The notes beneath the pieces are model-generated. The model was not told the DNA's origin. It was given only the letters and a program-made list of their open reading frames with translations, and did no database searches. A program made the translations under genes and the position numbers. From Lachnospiraceae bacterium (GTDB lineage Bacteria > Bacillota > Clostridia > Oscillospirales > Ruminococcaceae), in contig JAMPFE010000051.1 in the NCBI GenBank assembly GCA_023664705.1, positions 1 through 12,997 on the forward strand: a stretch of DNA of 12,997 bases, given 5' to 3'. This document shows, in pieces, positions 5,742 to 12,914 of this stretch; positions within the stretch are counted from its first letter, which is position 1, and every line of letters begins with the position of its first letter.

Positions 5742-7565
5742 TTATCCGTCCGTCAGTGTAATGTAATCGCTCGGCTCGGCGAGCTGCCGTCCCTCGGCAA
5801 GCCGCTCCGCAACGATCTGCTTAAACTCCGCGCCGTAACTCTCGTATTCCGCGACGCCCGCCGCTTCAAGCGCGTCGGCAAGCATCAGCGAAAGATTTCC
5901 CACGACCGTCACGGAATACGTCCTCTCCGCCTCGATATCCGCGCCGTTCACGGTGATATTCTTCAGCCCGTAGCCGTTCCCGTTCCTTTCGACGGTCATC
6001 TCAAAGCCGCTCGACACGTACAGCGTGGAATCGTTTACGACCGAGCCGCGCTTTCCCTCCGAGGAAAGCACATATTCCGCGTATCTGCGCACCTGCTCGC
6101 CCGTCATTCGGCAGACAAGCACGTTCGTGCCCTCCCCCATTGTAAGGAAATCGAGCTCCTCCCTCGTGTAGTCGCCCTCGGCAATATCCCCCGCGACATA
6201 GGCGCACGGCGCTATGAGCAGCTCCGTTCCCGTCTCCTCGCGGACGGAATTCATCACGGCGGAAGCCGCCTTGCTGCCGCCGTCCGCGCCGAACGCATAC
6301 GAATAGCCCTTATCAATGTGCGCCGCCGCGGGAGACTCGCCCTTGTCCGTCTCCAGCTCCGCGTTGAACGCGTCGAAGGCGGCGCGCGCGTCAGCGTATT
6401 CGCCCTCTATCATTCCCCGAACGACCTTCCGAGAAGCCGAGAACATATCCGCCGAGGCGAGCCGAATGTAAAGGCGGTTGCCGTCCGCGTACTCCTTAAC
6501 GCCCTCCAGCGACGGCGAAAGCTCCAGCTCCATCTCGTTGTAGGACACCATATTCTGGCTCGCGGCTATCCTGCGGAGCCCGTCCCCGCTCAGCATCGCC
6601 TCCATAATGTCGATGATGAGCTTTTTGCGCTCGGGCGTTTCCTCGGCAGCCCCGTTCGCGGCTATCTGGAACGCGGGGTAGGTAAGGTAGCGGTTATCCC
6701 CCTCGCTGTCCCCGAAATACGGCAGCATCACGGGCTCCAGCCCGCCGATATTGCAGCGCTCCAGCTCGTCGCCCGTGCCGCGTATCATCGCGAATTTGCC
6801 GCCTGTATACGCATTGAACACGTCGTCCTGCGAGGTCTCCAGATCGCCCGCGGTTATCCCCGCGCTTTCGATGAACTCCTCCATGCGCTCGAACACGGGC
6901 AGCCAGACGTCCTCGCTCAAGGTATTCGTCTGCTCCGACTCGTACAGCTGCCGCCATTCGCGCCCTTCTTGGGAACTCAGCGCCGAAGCGGAAAGCCCCT
7001 GAAGCATCTCCATGCAGGTATAGTCCGCGTCAAAATTCGAGCCGAACGGGCGTATCCCCTTTTCGCGAAACCGACCGCACGCGTCGATAAACTCCCCGTA
7101 GTTCGTCGGAACAGCGACGCCGTTCTCCTCAAACAAGGTCTTATTGAGGATAATGCTGTCCACCTCCGCGCAGGTCGGCAGCCAGTTGACCGTGCCGTCC
7201 CCGTAGGTGTAGCTCCTCAGATATGACTGCCGATAGGTATTCGCAAGCTCCGTATCGCTCAGATCCATAAGCGCGTCCTTCCAATCGGCAACGTCCCGCA
7301 GCGCGAACCTCCGCACGGTCAGTATATCGGGCAGGTCGCCGTTTTTCAGCTTAAACCTGTAAAAATCGACGGAGTTTGTCGCGACATAAAACGTAAAATC
7401 CACCTCGGGGAACTTTTCGCGCAAAAACTGCCCGTACTGCTCCGTAAGCTGGTCGCTCCACAGCGCCACGGTGACCTTTTCCCTTTCCGCGGCGTCCTTA
7501 TCGCAGCCCGACAGCGCAGCGAGCGCCGTCGCCGCCGCCAAAATCAGACCAATAATTCTTTTCAT
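5742..7565 (-). CDS. Lipoprotein: solute-binding domain fused to a 5'-nucleotidase C-terminal-like domain
   Basis: 607 aa. It begins MKRIIGLILAAATALAALSG with lipobox LSGC (Cys21), so it is membrane-anchored on the outer face. Residues 30 to about 410 have the character of family-1 (carbohydrate-type) extracellular solute-binding proteins, for example VALWSD near the start, SIILNKTLFEENGVAVPTNY and PAFQIAANG. Residues about 420-600 resemble the substrate-binding C-terminal domain of 5'-nucleotidases such as UshA: a GDYTREEL segment, NVLVCRMTGEQVRRY, SGFEMTVERNG, NITVNGADIEAERTYSVTVV. The catalytic metallophosphoesterase domain is absent, so hydrolysis is not expected. It starts 15 bases after the preceding lipoprotein stop, with a GAGG site about 10 bases upstream, and is followed by the hybrid kinase gene. 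No permease or ATPase is nearby, so a sensing role is inferred. Confidence 0.85.
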   Translation of the reverse strand: MKRIIGLILAAATALAALSGCDKDAAEREKVTVALWSDQLTEQYGQFLREKFPEVDFTFYVATNSVDFYRFKLKNGDLPDILTVRRFALRDVADWKDALMDLSDTELANTYRQSYLRSYTYGDGTVNWLPTCAEVDSIILNKTLFEENGVAVPTNYGEFIDACGRFREKGIRPFGSNFDADYTCMEMLQGLSASALSSQEGREWRQLYESEQTNTLSEDVWLPVFERMEEFIESAGITAGDLETSQDDVFNAYTGGKFAMIRGTGDELERCNIGGLEPVMLPYFGDSEGDNRYLTYPAFQIAANGAAEETPERKKLIIDIMEAMLSGDGLRRIAASQNMVSYNEMELELSPSLEGVKEYADGNRLYIRLASADMFSASRKVVRGMIEGEYADARAAFDAFNAELETDKGESPAAAHIDKGYSYAFGADGGSKAASAVMNSVREETGTELLIAPCAYVAGDIAEGDYTREELDFLTMGEGTNVLVCRMTGEQVRRYAEYVLSSEGKRGSVVNDSTLYVSSGFEMTVERNGNGYGLKNITVNGADIEAERTYSVTVVGNLSLMLADALEAAGVAEYESYGAEFKQIVAERLAEGRQLAEPSDYITLTDG

Positions 7566-7580
7566 ACGTCTCTACCTCGG

Positions 7581-9371
7581 TCACTCCCACGGATTTCCGT
7601 CGGGAGACACGGTTTTCTGCTCCGTAAGCCAATTGCGTACAAATTCCTTAAGAGAGCCAACCTCGTTGACCGCGCCGTAAGCCGTTTTCACTTCCTCTGT
7701 GTAGCCGTTGTTTACAAACGCGACCTTGTAGGTCGTATTATCGTCAAGCTCCGCGCCGCCCTTGGTCACAAGAACATAGGGCAGATTATCGCCGTCGCCG
7801 AACCTGTCGAGACCCGCCCCGGCAACGGCCTTAGCCTCCGCGCCCGTCATAGTCATCACGGTATATTCGCCGTCGCCGCCGGGAACTATGCTGTAGGAGG
7901 TTTCCGCGTTTATTCCGCCCGCGTAAAGCTTGCCCGTAACGCCCGCTCTCAGCTTTTTTCCGTCCCTGTAATCCGTTCCGTAAGCGACCACGGCAGCGTC
8001 CGCTCCGGCAGCGCTCCCGAGCGCCTTTGCGACCAGCCGCGCGGTCTGCTCCAAAGTAAAGTCCGCCGTGCTTTCGCAGAAATACGTCGACTCCCTGTTC
8101 CGCAGATAGCTGCTCTGAAGCTCGTCCATGTGTTCGAGAGCCTTTGCGCTGTCCATACCGTTTTCGCCCCTGAACCATTCCTTAAAGCCCTGACCCACGT
8201 CGGAGAGAATATTCTCCCAGCCCGCGTATGTCATACGGAAAGCCCGTCCGTCCCGCATAGCCTGCTGAGCGTCGTATATAATGGAATTCTCCGGGAGGTC
8301 TGTTGTGGTAAGAACGTCCATAACGCAGGGCTTGTCGTCGCCGATAAAGGCCTTCTGCCCCTCATCCGAGAACATAAGCGACATAACCCGCACGGCCTTT
8401 TCCAGCTTTTCCTCGTTTCCGGGCTCCGCAAGCTTTTTGCTTATGCCTATGTAGCTTGTGGGGCTGTACATATAGACGTTCTTGCTGCCGTCCTCGCCGA
8501 TATACGGCATCATGCCCCATTCGTCACCGTTCTCCATGGGGCTGTCCAGAAGCGCGCTCATTGTAAAGAACACCGCTTTGCGCTCCGACATACAGTCGAT
8601 CATGACCGCCGTGTTGGACGGGTCGTCGGGCAGCGTCTCAAACATACCTATATCAATATATTTTTGAGCGTAGTCCAAGGTTTTTTTCCAATTGTCATTG
8701 TCCTTTGCCGACGCGCTTCCCGCAAGGAAGTCCCGCTCCCATTCCAGACCCTGCGGCGTGGTGAGCCAGTCGGTCTTGGCAAGGTTGAACACCGCCGCGA
8801 AGCTCGCGCCGGTAAGCTGCGTGCCGAGGATACCGGGGATGAGCCCCGCCTCTTCGATCTCGCCGCACAGCTTTTCAAGCTCCTCAAAGTTTGTCGGGAC
8901 CTCCCAGCCGTGCTCCTCCATAAGGGTTTTGTTGTAGAGTATTCCGTACATGCCGTTGTTTACGGGCAGCATATAAACCCCGCCGTCAATGGACATCTGG
9001 TCGAGTATGGACGTGGAAATATTTCCCACGAAATCGTAAACCGACAGGTCGATGAGGCGCTCCTTCGCAAGCTCCTTGTCAAGCAGCTGCGAGGTGCTGA
9101 ACAGGTCGGAAATGTCGTCCGCCCGCATCTGCGCCCAGCTGTAGCCCAAGTAGTTGGAACCGTCATAGCCGACGTACTCTATCTCGATATCGGGATAAGT
9201 CTCGCCGAGCAGCTCCCAGAAATTGTCATAGCCGCCCCACGTTACCCATGTCAGAGCGCCGCTGTCGGCTCTGCTTTTATCATCGGGCGCCTTCTCCGTA
9301 TCGCACCCCGTCAGCAGAAAAGCCGCCCCGAGCAGCGCCGCCGAAACGCGGCGCATTATTTTGTTCATCAT
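7581..9371 (-). CDS. Lipoprotein: second solute-binding / 5'-nucleotidase-C-like fusion
   Basis: 596 aa from the ATG at 9371, chosen because AAAGGAG precedes it by 7 bases; the frame stays open 13 codons further upstream without a suitable site. The signal peptide ends in LLTGC (Cys23). Residues about 36-430 are a family-1 extracellular solute-binding domain (LTWVTWGGYDNFW; YNKTLMEEHGWEVPTNFEEL; SPTSYIGISKK). Residues about 440-590 resemble the 5'-nucleotidase C-terminal domain (AAVVAYGTDYRDGKKLRAG, YTVMTMTGAEAKAV, YVLVTKGGAELDDNTTYKVA) without the catalytic domain. It has the same architecture as the next gene but low visible identity, so the two probably bind different ligands or form a heteromeric pair. 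First gene of the operon with the lipoprotein at 5742-7565 and the hybrid kinase. The 5' leader is about 75 bases. Confidence 0.85.
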   Translation of the reverse strand: MMNKIMRRVSAALLGAAFLLTGCDTEKAPDDKSRADSGALTWVTWGGYDNFWELLGETYPDIEIEYVGYDGSNYLGYSWAQMRADDISDLFSTSQLLDKELAKERLIDLSVYDFVGNISTSILDQMSIDGGVYMLPVNNGMYGILYNKTLMEEHGWEVPTNFEELEKLCGEIEEAGLIPGILGTQLTGASFAAVFNLAKTDWLTTPQGLEWERDFLAGSASAKDNDNWKKTLDYAQKYIDIGMFETLPDDPSNTAVMIDCMSERKAVFFTMSALLDSPMENGDEWGMMPYIGEDGSKNVYMYSPTSYIGISKKLAEPGNEEKLEKAVRVMSLMFSDEGQKAFIGDDKPCVMDVLTTTDLPENSIIYDAQQAMRDGRAFRMTYAGWENILSDVGQGFKEWFRGENGMDSAKALEHMDELQSSYLRNRESTYFCESTADFTLEQTARLVAKALGSAAGADAAVVAYGTDYRDGKKLRAGVTGKLYAGGINAETSYSIVPGGDGEYTVMTMTGAEAKAVAGAGLDRFGDGDNLPYVLVTKGGAELDDNTTYKVAFVNNGYTEEVKTAYGAVNEVGSLKEFVRNWLTEQKTVSPDGNPWE

Positions 9372-9452
9372 AAAAAAACTCCTTTCAAACAAACCCACAT
9401 AATTACACAAACGCGAAAAAAAGCCTTAAACAAAGCCCGATAAACCGATTTT

Positions 9453-9481
9453 ATTATATCACATTTCATTTTAAAATTCAA
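9453..9481 (-). promoter_or_regulatory. Promoter of the lipoprotein-kinase operon
   Basis: On the minus strand TTGAAT (9476-9481) and a perfect TATAAT (9453-9458) are separated by 17 bases, with a TG dinucleotide just upstream of the -10 box. It is the housekeeping sigma-A type and points into the first lipoprotein gene. Confidence 0.8.
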
Positions 9482-9617
9482 TATTTTTACGCAAAAAATT
9501 CTTAAAAAAATCGCACAACAAAGCCAAATTTTACAGCATTTTACACTTTTTGAAAAAAGCGGCAAAATAATTTCCAGATAGATACATTTTATTACAATTT
9601 GTGGGAGTAATACAATA

Positions 9618-9646
9618 TAGACAAACCCGCCCGAGTTTGATATAAT
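9618..9646 (+). promoter_or_regulatory. Promoter of the sigma / anti-sigma operon
   Basis: TAGACA (9618-9623) and a perfect TATAAT (9641-9646) are separated by 17 bases and lie about 80 bases before the sigma-factor start. It resembles a housekeeping promoter and not an ECF-type AAC/CGT site, so basal expression should not depend on the encoded sigma factor. Confidence 0.75.
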
Positions 9647-9727
9647 AATAACAAACAAAAAAATTTTACAAGCCCCGTAACGAAATCCGAAAATCGGACA
9701 CTAATCTTACGAAAGAGGGTGAAACGC

Positions 9728-10237
9728 ATGACGGCTCTGGAGGAGCTTTTCTCGGAATATTACAAGGACGTCTACCGCTATCTGTACAGCCTCTGCCGCA
9801 GCGCTCCGCTCTCGGAGGATCTCGCCTCGGAGACGTTTCTGGAGGTGGTAAAATCCATCGGCAGCTTCCGCGCGGACAGCGACGTAAAAACATGGATGTT
9901 CTCCATTGCCCGGCACCGCTGGTACAGCTATCTGCGCAAGAAAAAGCGCGCTCCCGAGGCGGCGGAGCTTTACGAGCTCACCGAGCTCGAGCAGCCGAGC
10001 GGCAAGTCTGCGGAGGATGAATTTCTCCGCGGCGAGCTCGTAAAACGCGTTTACGAGCTCATCAACGCCGAGCCCGAGCGCTCCCGAAGGGTCGCTCTCA
10101 TGCGCGCGGAGGGCTATTCGTTCTACGAGATAGGCAAAGCCGTCGGCATATCCGAAAGCTCCGCGAGAGTAACGTTCTTCAGAACCAAAGAGAAGATCCG
10201 CAAAAAATTAAAGGAGGAGGGCTTCGATTATGAATGA
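9728..10237 (+). CDS. ECF-type RNA polymerase sigma factor
   Basis: 169 aa from the ATG at 9728, preferred over the GTG nine bases upstream because AAAGAGGGT then sits at normal distance. Region 2 spans about 5-74 (LFSEYYKDVYRYLYSLC; SEDLASETFLEVV, SFRADSDVKTWMFSIARHRW), with the core-binding and -10 recognition elements. Region 4 spans about 105-162, a helix-turn-helix with YSFYEIGKAVGISESSARVT. There is no N-terminal region 1 or region 3, which fits the extracytoplasmic-function group. It would direct RNA polymerase to a regulon switched on when the anti-sigma factor releases it. Its last 8 bases overlap the anti-sigma start, so the two are co-translated. The target promoters are not evident in this window. 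Confidence 0.95.
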   Translation: MTALEELFSEYYKDVYRYLYSLCRSAPLSEDLASETFLEVVKSIGSFRADSDVKTWMFSIARHRWYSYLRKKKRAPEAAELYELTELEQPSGKSAEDEFLRGELVKRVYELINAEPERSRRVALMRAEGYSFYEIGKAVGISESSARVTFFRTKEKIRKKLKEEGFDYE

Positions 10238-10784
10238 AAATAAAATAACCTGCGACATCTGCCGCGACCTTATCCCGCTCGTCGGGGACGGCGTCGCAAG
10301 CGCCGACAGCGAGGCTGCCGTGCGCGGACATATCGCGGCCTGCGGCGAATGTGCGGCGCTTTTTGACGGCGAAATAACTCCCGAAGCGCCGTCGGCGTCT
10401 CCGAAAGCGCTTTTGCGCGCCAAGCGTTGGCTGAACGGCGTTTACGGGGCGCTTATGCTGCTCGGGCTGTATTTCGGGCTGAGCCTTACGGACAGCGCCG
10501 ATATGTTCCTCAACTGCCTTATCATGCCGATAGCGGGCGCGTTCGGCTACTTGGTTTTCCGTTGGAGAGCCCTGTTCGCGGTGCCCGTAATAGTGCTGAT
10601 AATGCAGGTGCTGATAACGGTTCTCGGGCTCTTGGGCGGCGGGGACGGCGCCGAATTTCTTATGGTAATATTTTACATCCTGTTCGCGCTCGCGGGGATA
10701 GCGGCGGCAATGCTGCTGCATTACGCGTTCGGCAGGGCAAAATCGGAAAGGAGCGGTGAAAATGAACGCTGTAAAAAGTCTTAA
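10230..10784 (+). CDS. Membrane anti-sigma factor with zinc-binding (ZAS-type) N-terminus
   Basis: 184 aa. The start ATG lies inside the end of the sigma gene and follows AAGGAGGAGG. The cytoplasmic N-terminus holds Cys8, Cys11, and the motif His34-x3-Cys38-x2-Cys41, the signature of zinc-finger anti-sigma (zf-HC2/ZAS) domains that clamp ECF sigma factors. After a short linker come four hydrophobic segments at about 68-86, 92-110, 114-136 and 141-164, so the protein is polytopic, without the large periplasmic sensor of classical single-pass anti-sigma factors. The signal may come through the membrane, through redox change of the zinc site, or through the third gene, which overlaps this one by 23 bases. 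Confidence 0.9.
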   Translation: MNENKITCDICRDLIPLVGDGVASADSEAAVRGHIAACGECAALFDGEITPEAPSASPKALLRAKRWLNGVYGALMLLGLYFGLSLTDSADMFLNCLIMPIAGAFGYLVFRWRALFAVPVIVLIMQVLITVLGLLGGGDGAEFLMVIFYILFALAGIAAAMLLHYAFGRAKSERSGENERCKKS

Positions 10785-11619
10785 AAACGCGATAGCAAAG
10801 CGCCCCTTGCCGCTTCGGATAATCGCGGCGGTCATCGCTTTCGCGATAATAGGTTGGCTTTTGTGGGCGGCGACCGACCTGCTCGGCAACCCCGTATCGT
10901 ATTACAAAGCCAAAAGCGCCGCCGAAAAATATATCGCGGAAAACTACGCCGACAAGGGCTACGTCCTCGAGGGCGTGAGCTTTAATTTCAAGTTCAAGAG
11001 CTATACGGCGGCTGCCGTCATTCCCGACAGCGAGGACTGCGCGTTCGGCATGTACTTTAACTACAAGGGGGAGTTCGCCCGAGACGACTACGAAAGCCGC
11101 GTCGCGAACGGCGGGAACACGCGCTCGCGTATCCAAGAGCGCTACCGCGAACTGATAAACTCCGTGTTCAACAGCCCCTCCTATCCGTACCGCGTAAAGG
11201 ACGGCTCCGTGGTCAACATCGCTTACAGCGAGCTGGTCTTTGAGGGCGACGACTACGACGAAGAGTACGATTTCGGGCTTTCCAAAGCCATTCTCGAGCC
11301 CGACGGCGTCTACGATATCGCGGGGCTCGGAGAGCAGGCGGGGCTGATCACGCTGTACGTCGTTACCGACGAGCTTTCCGCCGAGAACGCCGCCGAGATA
11401 CTGCTCACTGTCAATGAGCTCACGAAGCGCGGCGGAGCGCCGTTTTACGCGATAAGGCTCACCCTCGAGAGCCGCGAACGCGAGTATTACGAGCTCGGCA
11501 CCGTAAAGCGCTCCGAAATATACGCGGAGGGGCTTACGGAGCGCGTTGAGGACGCTCATCGCCGCGAGACCGCGCGATTAGAGGAGCTCGACAAGAGCAT
11601 CGGGGAAAAGCCCGTCTGA
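10762..11619 (+). CDS. Single-pass membrane protein of unknown function, third gene of the sigma operon
   Basis: 285 aa from the ATG at 10762, preferred over the GTG at 10756 because AAAGGAG (10747-10753) is then 8 bases away. A basic N-terminus is followed by one membrane segment at about 18-40 (IIAAVIAFAIIGWLLWAATD), then an extracytoplasmic domain of about 245 residues opening with GNPVSYYKAKSAAEKYIAEN and NFKFKSY. This opening resembles, from memory, the YfjL-like group of Firmicutes membrane-anchored proteins, whose function is unknown; this match is tentative. The domain is rich in Asp, Glu and Tyr. Overlap with the anti-sigma gene implies coupled expression. A role as an extracellular sensor or stabiliser for the anti-sigma factor is an inference from position only. 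Confidence 0.8.
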   Translation: MNAVKSLKNAIAKRPLPLRIIAAVIAFAIIGWLLWAATDLLGNPVSYYKAKSAAEKYIAENYADKGYVLEGVSFNFKFKSYTAAAVIPDSEDCAFGMYFNYKGEFARDDYESRVANGGNTRSRIQERYRELINSVFNSPSYPYRVKDGSVVNIAYSELVFEGDDYDEEYDFGLSKAILEPDGVYDIAGLGEQAGLITLYVVTDELSAENAAEILLTVNELTKRGGAPFYAIRLTLESREREYYELGTVKRSEIYAEGLTERVEDAHRRETARLEELDKSIGEKPV

Positions 11620-11633
11620 GCTCCCGTAATTAA

Positions 11634-11658
11634 CGCCGCCTTCGGGCGGCGTTTTTTT
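11634..11658 (+). terminator. Rho-independent terminator of the sigma operon
   Basis: CGCCGCC and GGCGGCG form a 7-base-pair stem closed by the very stable TTCG loop and followed by seven T residues. It lies 15 bases after the stop codon of the third gene. Confidence 0.96.
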
Positions 11659-11707
11659 GCGCTTCGGCGGTTTCACAATATCCCGCAAACCGCATATTAT
11701 ACAGTGA

Positions 11708-11732
11708 TGAGGTCCCTTGATGAAGAACCTCA
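11708..11732 (+). promoter_or_regulatory. Leader hairpin upstream of the DUF11 gene
   Basis: TGAGGT pairs with ACCTCA, with a further CTT/AAG pairing and a GATG loop. The hairpin ends 12 bases before the AAAAGGAG ribosome binding site. It may protect the messenger 5' end or modulate translation. A weak promoter (TTTCAC, 18 bases, TATTAT near 11694-11699) can be placed just upstream, but its -35 box is poor. Confidence 0.35.
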
Positions 11733-11757
11733 CAAATCTTCAAAAGGAGTTTTTTAT

Positions 11758-12612
11758 ATGGCAACATTTTACAATAAGGCAACGCTGACCTACAACAACG
11801 GCAGCACCGATTCCAATATCGTTACGGGCGAGCTCGCGGAGGTGCTCTCCGCGGATAAGACCGCCCTTGAAGACGAATACGACGCGAACTGCCCGACGAC
11901 ATATCTCATCAGCATCGTGAACTCGGGCAACAGCGCGTTTACGGGGCTTACCGTATCCGACGACCTCGGCGAATATACGTTCGGCACGGGCAGCCTTACG
12001 CCGCTCGACTACGTTGACGGCTCGCTGCGGTATTTCAGCAACGGCGCTCTCCAGCCTACGCCCACCGTTTCCTCGACCTCTCCGCTGACCGTAACGGGGA
12101 TCACCGTCCCCGCGAACGGCAACGTGCTGCTCGTATACAAGGCATACGCAAACGAGTACGCGCCCCTCGGCACGGACGCGAGCATCACAAATACCGCGAC
12201 GGTAAGCGGCACGAGCCTGCCGAACGACGTCGAGGCGAGCAAGACGGTCGACCACGCGAACGACGCGGACCTGTCGATAACCAAGACGCTCTCGCCCGAG
12301 ACCGTTACGGAAAACAGCGAGATCACGTACACGTTCGTTATCCAGAACAGGGGCGGCGCGGCGGCTGCCGCAGACGCGAACGTTTCCGTTTCGGACACTT
12401 TCGACCCCGCTCTCAACAACATCTCCGTGACACTCGATTCCGCGCCGCTTACGGAGGGCACGGATTACACCTACAACACGGCGACGGGCGTTTTCAACAC
12501 CGTTGCGGGTCGGATAACCGTTCCCGCGGCGGCTTTCTCCTCGGACAGCACGGGCGCTTGGAGCGTAACTCCCGGCGTGACCGTTCTCAGAGTCACGGGC
12601 ACGCTGCGCTGA
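11758..12612 (+). CDS. DUF11-repeat protein without signal peptide
   Basis: 284 aa. The ATG at 11758 is chosen because AAAAGGAG lies 8 bases upstream; the frame is open 18 codons further but those codons cover the leader hairpin. Two DUF11-type beta-sandwich repeats are visible. Repeat 1 spans about 30-165 (TYLISIVNSGNSAFTGLTVS, then ITVPANGNVLLVYKA). Repeat 2 spans about 186-284 (ITYTFVIQNRGGA, VSVSDTFDPAL, ending VTVLRVTGT). Thr, Ser, Asn and Ala are abundant and the protein is acidic. DUF11 repeats are usually found in secreted or cell-wall proteins, yet no signal peptide, membrane segment or sorting motif is seen here. Short DUF11 proteins starting the same way (an N-terminus like MATFYNKATLTYNN) are, from memory, common in clostridia. 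The cell location and role are unknown; a spore-coat or structural surface role is possible. Confidence 0.85.
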   Translation: MATFYNKATLTYNNGSTDSNIVTGELAEVLSADKTALEDEYDANCPTTYLISIVNSGNSAFTGLTVSDDLGEYTFGTGSLTPLDYVDGSLRYFSNGALQPTPTVSSTSPLTVTGITVPANGNVLLVYKAYANEYAPLGTDASITNTATVSGTSLPNDVEASKTVDHANDADLSITKTLSPETVTENSEITYTFVIQNRGGAAAAADANVSVSDTFDPALNNISVTLDSAPLTEGTDYTYNTATGVFNTVAGRITVPAAAFSSDSTGAWSVTPGVTVLRVTGTLR

Positions 12613-12613
12613 A

Positions 12614-12651
12614 TAAAAAAACTCCGCGAGCGGCGTGACGCTGCCCGCGGA
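12614..12651 (-). terminator. GC-rich stem-loop with U-tract on the minus strand
   Basis: TCCGCG (12623-12628) pairs with CGCGGA (12646-12651) and GCGGCG (12630-12635) with CGCTGC (12639-12644). On the minus strand it runs into seven T residues (12614-12620), directly against the DUF11 stop codon. On the plus strand no T-run follows, so it may only stabilise the end of the DUF11 messenger. Confidence 0.5.
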
Positions 12652-12667
12652 ATTGAGAGCTATGTAC

Positions 12668-12693
12668 ATCCCGCAAGTCCGTCCTTGCGGGAT
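12668..12693 (+). repeat. Perfect 10-base-pair stem-loop
   Basis: ATCCCGCAAG and CTTGCGGGAT enclose a 6-base loop. No T-run follows on either strand, so it is not a standard terminator. It could be a messenger-stability element or a protein-binding site. Confidence 0.5.
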
Positions 12694-12731
12694 ATGCGCT
12701 GTTGTACTCCTTTGCGGGCCGACCGAAGAAT

Positions 12732-12805
12732 TTCTCGGCAGATAATTATTTTGCAATTTGCGTAATTCCCAAACCTTTTTTCGTCATAATTGCCGAGAAT
12801 TTTTT
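12732..12805 (+). promoter_or_regulatory. Wide inverted repeat ending in six T: possible attenuator
   Basis: TTCTCGGCA (12732-12740) is repeated in reverse as TGCCGAGAA (12791-12799), followed at once by six T (12800-12805). Flanking ATTAT/ATAAT bases extend the pairing with a 2-base bulge. The loop is long (about 50 bases), so this could be a terminator or attenuator for transcripts entering the next gene's leader, or an operator pair. Confidence 0.35.
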
Positions 12806-12914
12806 GAACAAAGCACATTTTCAACTGCAAAAAAATGCAAATTTTCGGACGGTTTTTTTAATTTCCAAATTTTAACTTAAATTTACAGTATTTCCAAATA
12901 TTTACATCGCGAAA

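Larger units (their letters stand above)
9372..9727. promoter_or_regulatory. Divergent AT-rich promoter region
   Basis: The 356 bases between the lipoprotein and sigma-factor starts hold two back-to-back promoters (9453-9481 minus, 9618-9646 plus) and about 135 AT-rich bases between them with many A and T runs, which may bend DNA or bind a regulator. A short inverted repeat TCCGA-AAA-TCGGA (9686-9698) lies in the sigma-factor leader. No other gene is seen here. Confidence 0.6.

Noticed and set aside
5619..7226. Long plus-strand open frame (535 codons) opposite the second lipoprotein gene
   Set aside because: It is rich in Arg, His, Leu and Val in the pattern typical of an antisense shadow of GC-rich coding sequence, and it has no recognisable domain. 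The opposite strand encodes a clear lipoprotein.
8130..9443. Long plus-strand open frame (437 codons) opposite the first lipoprotein gene
   Set aside because: Same shadow composition. It runs across the lipoprotein's start and promoter and shows no domain or convincing start site.
10660..11559. Minus-strand open frame (299 codons) opposite the third sigma-operon gene
   Set aside because: Shadow of the plus-strand membrane protein gene, which has its own ribosome binding site, membrane segment and terminator.
11740..12756. Minus-strand open frame (338 codons) opposite the DUF11 gene
   Set aside because: Arg- and Val-rich shadow. It crosses the leader and the downstream stem-loops, while the plus strand has clear DUF11 repeats and a strong ribosome binding site.
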